Source of the DNA: Treponema sp.
Lineage (GTDB): Bacteria > Spirochaetota > Spirochaetia > Treponematales > Breznakiellaceae
Reading direction: 5' to 3'
Length of the DNA stretch: 9,984 bases
NCBI GenBank assembly: GCA_031288005.1
Contig: JAITSE010000017.1
Location: 1 to 9,984 of the forward strand
Shown: positions 5,878 to 9,984 of the stretch, piece by piece
Position numbering within the stretch: position 1 is the first letter of the stretch
How the letters are laid out: each line of letters opens with the position of its first letter
Position numbers and translations under genes: made by a program
The notes under the pieces: model-generated
Database searches by the model: none
What the model saw: only the letters and a program-made list of their open reading frames with translations
What the model was told of the DNA's origin: nothing

Positions 5878-8861
5878 TTACGCCGGGAATTACCGCGCCG
5901 TTTGTTACGGCTCTTTTTCAGCGCCTCTTTGATGTATATGCCGGTGTACGAGCCGGGGAAAGCGGCCACTTCTTCCGGCGTCCCCGTCGTAAGCACCCGG
6001 CCACCCCGGTCCCCGCCTTCCGGCCCCAGGTCTATGAGGCGGTCCGCCTGGAGCAGCACGTCCAGGTTGTGCTCGATCATCACTACCGAGTTGCCCTGGT
6101 CCACAAGGCGCTGAATCACCGCCATAAGCTGCATTACGTCCGCAAAGTGGAGGCCCGTGGTGGGTTCATCCAGTATGTACAGGGTCTTGCCGGTGGAACG
6201 TTTGGACAGTTCCAGGGCCAGCTTGACCCGCTGGGCCTCCCCGCCCGAAAGGGTCAGGGCGGACTGGCCGAGCTTGACGTAGCCCAGGCCCACCGAAAGG
6301 AGGGTGTCCATCTTCCGGGCTATCTGGGGGATAGGCGCAAAGAACTGCGCCGCTTCCTCTATGGTCATGTCCAGCACGTCGGCGATGTTCTTCCCTTTGT
6401 ACCGGATTTCCAGGGTTTCCTTGTTGAACCGCTGGCCGTGGCACACATCACAGGTGATGTACACGTCCGGGAGAAAGTTCATTTCGATCTTGATGGTCCC
6501 GTCCCCCTGGCAGTTCTCGCACCTGCCGCCCCGGACATTGAAGGAAAAACGCCCGGGTTTATAGCCCCGCATCTTGGCTTCCGGGAGGCTGGCGAAAAGG
6601 TCCCGTATGGGGGTGAACACCCCCACATAGGTCGCGGGGTTTGAGCGGGGCGTCCTGCCTATGGGACTTTGGTCTATGTCGATAACCTTGTCGATAAACT
6701 CCATCCCCTCTATGGCCCGGTACGCCCCCTCCTGGTGAGTCGAGTTGTGGAGCCGGTTCGCCAAGGCGGGGTACAGCACGTCAGACAGCAGGGTCGATTT
6801 CCCGGAGCCTGAAACCCCGGTTATGCAGGTGAACACCCCCAGGGGTATCTCCACATCTATGTTTTTAAGGTTATGCTCCTTGACGCCGAAGAGCCGGAGG
6901 AAATTCCCGTTTCCCCCGCGCCGCTCTTCGGGAATCTCCATGACCAGGGTTCCCGCAAGGTACTGCCCGGTAAGGCTCCCCTCCACCTTCATCACCTCTT
7001 CGGGAGTCCCCTGGGCCACAACGCTCCCGCCATGCACCCCCGCGCCGGGACCCAGGTCTACGATGTAGTCCGCGGTTCTGAGGGTCTGCTCGTCATGTTC
7101 CACCACGATGAGGGTATTCCCCAGGTTGCGCAGATACAGAAGCGTGTCGATAAGCCGCTGGTTATCCCGCTGGTGCAGCCCTATAGACGGCTCGTCCAGG
7201 ATGTAGAGGACCCCCACAAGGCTGGAGCCTATCTGCGTGGCAAGGCGTATGCGCTGGGCTTCCCCGCCTGACAAGGTGGCTGACTTCCGCTCCAGGGTCA
7301 GGTAGTCCAGCCCCACGTTCTTCATAAAACCCAGCCGGGCGATTATCTCCTTGAGAATCTGGCCGGCAATCTTCTTCTCCGTCTTGGTGAACTTGACCGC
7401 CTCGAAAAACTTGAGGGAATCCGCCACCGAAAGGCTTGAAAGCTCCCAGATGTTGCGCGCATCCGGCCCCTTCCCTATAGTCACCCCCAGGACTTCCTTC
7501 TTGAGCCGCTTCCCCCCGCAGTCCTCGCAAGGCTTCTGGCTCATGAACTTCTCAAGCCATTCCTTAATGCCCGGCGACTGAGTCTCAAGGTAGCGCCGGC
7601 GCAGGTCCTCCAGGATGCCCGGAAACTGCGACTGGTATTCAAAGCGCCCGGTCTTATCCCGGTTTTCGTACTTTATCTTGATTTCCTCTTTGCTGCCGTG
7701 GAGCATGGCGTCCATCACCTTCTTGGGCAGGTCCTTGAGGGGCGTATCCAGGCTGAACTTGTAGTGCTTAGCCAGCCCCTCAAAGCGGCTCCGGTGCCAG
7801 GCGGAATCGGGATTATAGGGGACCACCCCGCCTTCGTTGAACGACAGGGAGCGGTTAGGGATGACCAGGGCCGGATCGAACTCAAGCTTAGCCCCCAGGC
7901 CCGAACAGGAAGGGCAGGCCCCAAAGGGATTGTTAAACGAAAAAAGCCGGGGCTGGAGCTCCGGTATGGAAATGCCGCAGTCAGGGCAGGCGTTCTTCTG
8001 GGAGAAAAAATACTCCGTGTTTTTTCTCTCCCCCTGAGGACCGTGAGGGCTGTGCGGACCATGAGGCCCAGGAAGCGAAGGGTCCCGCTCCGTCACGCCG
8101 GTTTCCTGCTCCGCCTTTCCCGGCTGCTTGCTGCCCGCCTCCTCGCTCACCAAAACCAGCATGATGCCGTCCGCCGCTTCCAAGGCGGCCTCCACCGACT
8201 CGGCAAGCCGGGAGCGGACATCAGGCCCTATGATCAGCCGGTCCACCACGATTTCTATCGTGTGCTTCTTCTGCTTGTCAAGCTTAATCGCCCCCTCGTC
8301 ATCGACATTCACGAGGATCCCGTCAACCCGGGCACGGGCAAACCCCGCCTTCCTGGCATCCTCCAGGACCTTCAGGTGCTCCCCCTTCTTGCCCCGTATC
8401 ACCGGCGCGAGAAGCTGTATCCGCGTCCCCTCTCCCATCCCCAGGATAGTGTCGATAATCGAATCCACCGGCTGCTCCCGGATCTCCCGCCCGCACCGGG
8501 GACAATGGGGAGTCCCAATCCGGGCATAGAGCAGGCGGTAATAATCGTAAATCTCCGTCACCGTCCCCACCGTAGACCGGGGATTGCGGTGGGTAGTCTT
8601 TTGTTCTATAGAAATGGCCGGAGAAAGCCCCTCGATATAGTCCAAGTCAGGCTTGTCCATACGGCCCAGGAACTGCCGGGCATAGGCGGAAAGGCTTTCG
8701 ACATAACGCCGCTGCCCCTCGGCAAAAATCGTATCAAAGGCAAGGGAACTTTTTCCCGAACCCGAAAGGCCGGAAACAACGATCAGCTTGTCCCGGGGAA
8801 GCTCAAGGTCAATGTTTTTAAGATTATGCTCCCGGGCGCCTTTGATGATAAGTTTTTCCAT
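5874..8861 (-). CDS. uvrA: Excinuclease ABC subunit A (UvrA)
   Basis: UvrA is the damage-sensing ATPase of nucleotide excision repair; as a dimer it finds bulky DNA lesions and loads UvrB. The 995-residue protein is complete. It has Walker A sites GLSGSGKSS (31-39) and GVSGSGKST (682-690), ABC signatures LSGGEAQ (530-536 and 871-877) and Walker B ILDEP (554-558 and 896-900). Zinc-finger cysteines are seen at 292/295 with 316/319 and at 781/784 with 804/807. It is longer than E. coli UvrA (about 940), partly through a low-complexity insert at about 240-278 containing [13 protein letters not shown] just before the first zinc finger, and through a basic tail ending [14 protein letters not shown]. 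An in-frame TAA lies upstream, so the ATG at 8861 is the only good start. It is the first gene of a two-gene unit with lptD. No LexA-type box was recognised. Confidence 0.98.
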   Translation of the reverse strand: MEKLIIKGAREHNLKNIDLELPRDKLIVVSGLSGSGKSSLAFDTIFAEGQRRYVESLSAYARQFLGRMDKPDLDYIEGLSPAISIEQKTTHRNPRSTVGTVTEIYDYYRLLYARIGTPHCPRCGREIREQPVDSIIDTILGMGEGTRIQLLAPVIRGKKGEHLKVLEDARKAGFARARVDGILVNVDDEGAIKLDKQKKHTIEIVVDRLIIGPDVRSRLAESVEAALEAADGIMLVLVSEEAGSKQPGKAEQETGVTERDPSLPGPHGPHSPHGPQGERKNTEYFFSQKNACPDCGISIPELQPRLFSFNNPFGACPSCSGLGAKLEFDPALVIPNRSLSFNEGGVVPYNPDSAWHRSRFEGLAKHYKFSLDTPLKDLPKKVMDAMLHGSKEEIKIKYENRDKTGRFEYQSQFPGILEDLRRRYLETQSPGIKEWLEKFMSQKPCEDCGGKRLKKEVLGVTIGKGPDARNIWELSSLSVADSLKFFEAVKFTKTEKKIAGQILKEIIARLGFMKNVGLDYLTLERKSATLSGGEAQRIRLATQIGSSLVGVLYILDEPSIGLHQRDNQRLIDTLLYLRNLGNTLIVVEHDEQTLRTADYIVDLGPGAGVHGGSVVAQGTPEEVMKVEGSLTGQYLAGTLVMEIPEERRGGNGNFLRLFGVKEHNLKNIDVEIPLGVFTCITGVSGSGKSTLLSDVLYPALANRLHNSTHQEGAYRAIEGMEFIDKVIDIDQSPIGRTPRSNPATYVGVFTPIRDLFASLPEAKMRGYKPGRFSFNVRGGRCENCQGDGTIKIEMNFLPDVYITCDVCHGQRFNKETLEIRYKGKNIADVLDMTIEEAAQFFAPIPQIARKMDTLLSVGLGYVKLGQSALTLSGGEAQRVKLALELSKRSTGKTLYILDEPTTGLHFADVMQLMAVIQRLVDQGNSVVMIEHNLDVLLQADRLIDLGPEGGDRGGRVLTTGTPEEVAAFPGSYTGIYIKEALKKSRNKRRGNSRRK
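8031..8075 (-). repeat. Low-complexity insert in uvrA (Pro-His-Gly repeats)
   Basis: This stretch encodes about residues 263-277, a run of Gly-Pro-His units with a 9-base period. It sits at the end of the insertion before zinc finger 1. The period suggests expansion by replication slippage. Nothing in UvrA biochemistry known to me needs it, and it is probably a tolerated flexible linker. Confidence 0.55.
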
Positions 8862-8873
8862 ATTGTGAGCATA

Positions 8874-8881
8874 CCCTCCTT
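8874..8881 (-). promoter_or_regulatory. Shine-Dalgarno-like AAGGAGGG upstream of uvrA
   Basis: AAGGAGGG is a near-perfect anti-16S match, but it lies 12 bases before the uvrA ATG at 8861, farther than the usual 5-9. An out-of-frame ATG begins only 1 base after it (8872-8870), too close to use the site well. No other in-frame start exists, because TAA lies at the level of the site. Initiation of uvrA may therefore be moderate. Confidence 0.5.
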
Positions 8882-8913
8882 ATGCAGGTGGGTACAAGAG
8901 GAGGGGGAACTCT

Positions 8914-8944
8914 GCAATCTTGAGACCGGAGGTCTCAAGATTGC
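8914..8944. repeat. Perfect 14-bp stem hairpin, 3-base loop
   Basis: GCAATCTTGAGACC (8914-8927) pairs exactly with 8931-8944 around the loop GGA. It lies about 50-85 bases upstream of uvrA and directly precedes CTAAGGAGTTTTG. Its outer GCAATC/GATTGC ends resemble those of the hairpins at 525-547, 684-706 and 9609-9644. Confidence 0.85.
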
Positions 8945-8974
8945 TAAGGAGTTTTGCGAACTTTTGAACAGCGC

Positions 8975-9017
8975 GGCCCTTGCGGGCCGCAGTGCAGCCG
9001 CTGGTTCGCAAAACTCC
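8975..9017 (+). repeat. Outer inverted repeat, left arm (43 bases, exact)
   Basis: This arm is the exact reverse complement of 9737-9779, all 43 bases matching. Its inner end is the GGAGTTTTGCGAA word in reverse orientation. It also contains a 5-bp GGCCC/GGGCC mini-hairpin (8975-8988). The pair encloses about 720 bases. Confidence 0.9.
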
Positions 9018-9035
9018 CCGCATTTTTCCCCGGGG
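9010..9035 (-). repeat. CCCCGGGG module, copy 1 (reverse)
   Basis: On the minus strand this reads CCCCGGGG, a short A-rich spacer, then TGCGGGGAGTTTTG. It overlaps the inner end of the left outer arm. Similar modules occur at 9141-9168, 9161-9190, 9514-9543, 9536-9564 and 9796-9822. Confidence 0.65.
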
Positions 9036-9074
9036 TTTTTCCCCTGGAATCAGCCCTTAGGACTATGGAGTTTT

Positions 9075-9093
9075 GGGAACCCTGCGGGTTCCC
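9075..9093. repeat. Perfect 8-bp hairpin, 3-base loop
   Basis: GGGAACCC pairs with GGGTTCCC around TGC. It is set between two direct copies of GGAGTTTT (9067-9074 and 9096-9103). Confidence 0.75.
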
Positions 9094-9140
9094 TTGGAGT
9101 TTTGCGGGCTTCTATGGCCGCGTGGAGGCTGCTTGTGACG

Positions 9141-9190
9141 CAAAACTCCACGCACTTTTTCCCCGGGGAACAAATCCGGGGAGTTTTTTG
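9141..9190. repeat. Back-to-back CCCCGGGG modules (left)
   Basis: A quasi-palindrome of 50 bases is centred on CCCCGGGG (9161-9168). Going outward on each side there is a short A/T-rich spacer, then a CGGGGAG-like word, then TTTTG. Each half is a copy of the module at 9010-9035. The same arrangement occurs at 9514-9564. Confidence 0.7.
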
Positions 9191-9323
9191 ACCTACTAAA
9201 AAAGCTAACATTCACAAAAGGCTCAAAAAACTCCAAGCAAACCGGTCCCGCCGGTTTGCACGGCCCCGCAGGTTTGCACGAGCCATCGGTGGATATCCAC
9301 GAGCCATCCGTAGAAATAGTCCG
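9161..9323 (+). repeat. Long inverted repeat, left arm (163 bases)
   Basis: This arm aligns without gaps to the reverse complement of 9381-9543. By eye I count five mismatches in 163 bases: three in the outer 150 and two in the inner 13. It contains GGAGTTTTTTG, AAGCTAACATTCACAAAAGG, a CCGGTCCCGCCGG word, and GTGGATATCCAC (9289-9300), itself a 12-base palindrome flanked by two GAGCCATC words. Confidence 0.92.
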
Positions 9324-9380
9324 TGGAGTTTTGCGGAATAAGTATTGTCCTTTATATCCCTACTAGCCCGCTAATCTCCT
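9324..9380. other. Central spacer of the long inverted repeat
   Basis: These 57 bases would form the loop of the long hairpin. The outer parts still show partial complementarity (about 7 of 10 matches just inside the arms, including one GGAGTTTT copy at 9325-9332). The palindrome has therefore decayed towards its centre rather than ending sharply. No gene or RNA motif is recognised here. Confidence 0.6.
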
Positions 9381-9543
9381 CGGACTAGTTCAACGGATGG
9401 CTCGTGGATATCCACCGAAGGCTCGTGCAACCCTGCGGGGCCGTGCAAACCGGCGGGACCGGTTTGCTTGGAGTTTATTGAGCCTTTTGTGAATGTTAGC
9501 TTTTTTAGTAGGTCAAAAAACTCCCCGGATTTGTTCCCCGGGG
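9381..9543 (-). repeat. Long inverted repeat, right arm (163 bases)
   Basis: Near-exact reverse complement of 9161-9323. Differences include GAGTTTATTG in place of the GAGTTTTTTG word near 9470-9480, and single bases near 9415-9432. Together the arms could form a very long hairpin in RNA or a cruciform in DNA. Confidence 0.92.
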
Positions 9544-9564
9544 ACCAATGCGGGGAGTTTTTTG
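9514..9564. repeat. Back-to-back CCCCGGGG modules (right)
   Basis: Quasi-palindrome centred on CCCCGGGG (9536-9543). The left half belongs to the long inverted repeat arm and the right half continues outside it to GCGGGGAGTTTTTTG. It matches the organisation at 9141-9190, which shows that the inverted similarity continues past the 163-base arms with small indels. Confidence 0.7.
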
Positions 9565-9608
9565 CATCCTATGATATCCACAGTTACAACGGGCGCAAAA
9601 AACTCCAG

Positions 9609-9644
9609 GAGATTGCTATGGGACCTCCGGTCCCTGGCAATCTC
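9609..9644. repeat. Two-part hairpin
   Basis: GAGATTGC (9609-9616) pairs with GCAATCTC (9637-9644). Inside, GGGACC (9620-9625) pairs with GGTCCC (9629-9634) around TCC, with a small 3/2 internal loop between the stems. It follows a reverse GGAGTTTT copy (9597-9606) and has the same layout as the hairpin at 8914-8944. Confidence 0.8.
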
Positions 9645-9665
9645 AGACCGCAGGGACGCAGGCTT

Positions 9666-9694
9666 GCAAGGGTCAGACCCTTAGAACCGGCCCC
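9666..9694 (+). repeat. 29-base direct repeat, copy 1
   Basis: Matches 9771-9799 at 27 of 29 bases. It contains GCAAGGGTCAGACCCTTAG, itself nearly palindromic, and is followed by CAGACCCCGGAGGA (9701-9714), also found at 554-567. Confidence 0.8.
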
Positions 9695-9736
9695 TGAGGA
9701 CAGACCCCGGAGGAGAAGCCCGTAAAAAACGTGCGT

Positions 9737-9779
9737 GGAGTTTTGCGAACCAGCGGCTGCACTGCGGCCCGCAAGGGCC
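9737..9779 (-). repeat. Outer inverted repeat, right arm (43 bases, exact)
   Basis: Exact partner of 8975-9017. It begins with GGAGTTTTGCGAACC and ends in GCAAGGGCC, where it passes into the second copy of the 29-base direct repeat. Exact identity suggests recent duplication or gene conversion. Confidence 0.9.
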
Positions 9780-9799
9780 AGACCCTTAGAACCAGCCCC
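9771..9799 (+). repeat. 29-base direct repeat, copy 2
   Basis: Second copy of 9666-9694, with two substitutions (GGGCCAGACCC for GGGTCAGACCC, and AACCAGCCCC for AACCGGCCCC). Its start overlaps the end of the right outer inverted arm, and its end runs into a CCCCGGGG module at 9796. Confidence 0.8.
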
Positions 9800-9838
9800 G
9801 GGGAAAAGTGCGGGGAGTTTTTGGGAACCGAAGGTTCC
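9796..9838. repeat. CCCCGGGG module followed by a 6-bp hairpin
   Basis: CCCCGGGG (9796-9803), spacer, GCGGGGAGTTTTTGGG, then GGAACC (9824-9829) pairing with GGTTCC (9833-9838) around the loop GAA. This is the repeat copy nearest the ffh stop codon. Confidence 0.65.
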
Positions 9839-9851
9839 ATGGCCTTAAGCC

Positions 9852-9984
9852 CTAAAAAACTCCAAGCGGCCTACTGGCCGCAGGATTCTTTCCCATCTTT
9901 GCCATCTTTTTCATCATCACCCTCATTTTTTCAAATTTTTTCAGGAGCCTCGCTACCTCCGCGGCGGACGCTCCTGAACCCCGG
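9852..9984 (-). CDS. ffh: Signal recognition particle protein Ffh (SRP54), C-terminal end only
   Basis: The frame enters at the right edge and ends at TAG (9854-9852), giving 43 residues. It begins RGSGASAAEVARLLKKFEKM and continues RVMMKKMAKMGKNPAASRPLGVF. This is the end of the methionine-rich M domain of Ffh, the GTPase that binds 4.5S RNA and hydrophobic signal sequences of nascent proteins and delivers ribosomes to FtsY at the membrane. The GSG...V..LLK.F..M...MKKM pattern is diagnostic. The last codons (Gly-Val-Phe-stop) are the repeat word GGAGTTTTTTAG, so the natural C-terminus may have been replaced by an inserted repeat. ffh lies upstream of uvrA on the same strand, but about 1 kb of repeats separates them. 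Confidence 0.9.
   Translation of the reverse strand, partial: RGSGASAAEVARLLKKFEKMRVMMKKMAKMGKNPAASRPLGVF
9854..9881 (-). terminator. Possible ffh terminator overlapping the end of its coding region
   Basis: On the minus strand GCGGCC (9881-9876) pairs with GGCCGC (9871-9866) around AGTA. Six bases later there is a run of six T (9859-9854), giving GGAGTTTTTT. An all-GC stem and a T run resemble an intrinsic terminator, but the stem is short, the spacer before the T run is long, and the whole structure lies inside the ffh frame. Confidence 0.35.

Larger units (their letters stand above)
8862..9851. other. Intergenic region between ffh and uvrA: mosaic of nested inverted repeats
   Basis: About 990 bases separate the end of ffh from the start of uvrA, both on the minus strand. 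No recognisable gene is present. The reading frames here (for example at 8954-9199 and 9468-9725) run through inverted repeats and have no protein-like character. The region contains an outer 43-base exact inverted pair (8975-9017 / 9737-9779), an inner 163-base pair (9161-9323 / 9381-9543) and repeated CCCCGGGG modules. It also holds several perfect short hairpins, a 29-base direct repeat, and about 14 copies of GGAGTTTT in both orientations. No 4.5S RNA core motif or tRNA was seen. The uvrA promoter should lie near 8870-8950 but could not be assigned. Confidence 0.85.

Noticed and set aside
6069..6644. 191-codon plus-strand frame opposite uvrA
   Set aside because: Shadow of uvrA; no start signal or domain.
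7698..9191. Long (497-codon) plus-strand frame opposite uvrA
   Set aside because: It is antisense to the well-conserved uvrA, has no recognisable domain, and continues through the palindromic intergenic region. GC-rich codon use on the other strand explains the open frame.
8954..9199. Frame of 81 codons in the left part of the repeat region
   Set aside because: It would need a TTG start, consists of repeat modules in translation, and has no domain.
9141..9564. Insertion sequence or MITE with target-site duplication
   Set aside because: No transposase and no clear direct duplication of flanking bases. The similarity fades gradually rather than ending at defined tips.
9468..9725. Frame of 85 codons in the right part of the repeat region
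   Set aside because: It reads through the right arm of the palindrome and direct repeats; no independent sign of coding.
8862..9851. Search for 4.5S RNA or another structured RNA gene near ffh
   Set aside because: The conserved 4.5S core was not found. The hairpins are repeats with multiple copies rather than one defined RNA. A transcribed RNA cannot be excluded without expression data.

Overview
The window looks like a spirochaete chromosome, most likely a treponeme of the termite-gut type. Two points suggest this. First, uvrA is followed by an lptD-like gene on the same strand with a 4-base ATGA overlap; from memory the same neighbours occur in Treponema pallidum as TP0514-TP0515. Second, GC-rich genes are separated by AT-rich and repeat-laden intergenic DNA. 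The lineage call is an inference; no rRNA or tRNA gene is visible to confirm it.

Layout, left to right. (1) Positions 1-242, minus strand: the first 75 or so codons of a lipoprotein gene, interrupted by a run of 25 G (on its coding strand) that could act as a phase-variation switch. (2) Positions 243-832: a divergent intergenic region with a -10 box for the lipoprotein, an AT-rich block and a chain of near-perfect hairpins flanked by GGAGTTTTGGGA motifs. (3) lysS, class II lysyl-tRNA synthetase, plus strand, 833-2326. (4) Converging on it after 11 bases, an lptD-like outer-membrane gene (5877-2338, minus), which is the second gene of a uvrA-lptD operon; uvrA is at 8861-5874. (5) Positions 8862-9851: about 1 kb without a credible gene, built almost wholly of nested inverted repeats. 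It includes a pair of 163-base arms around a 57-base centre and an outer 43-base exact pair. (6) At the right edge, minus strand, the last 43 codons of ffh (SRP54); its stop codon lies inside one copy of the same repeat.

The housekeeping genes cover translation (lysS), protein targeting (ffh), nucleotide excision repair (uvrA) and outer-membrane assembly (lptD). The unusual content is the repeat system. A short word, GGAGTTTT, occurs about 18 times in both orientations in the two intergenic regions and was not seen in the large genes. It borders stems whose sequences differ from copy to copy but whose pairing is kept, often around a 3-base loop. This resembles REP/REPIN or MITE-like elements. 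No transposase is encoded in the window.
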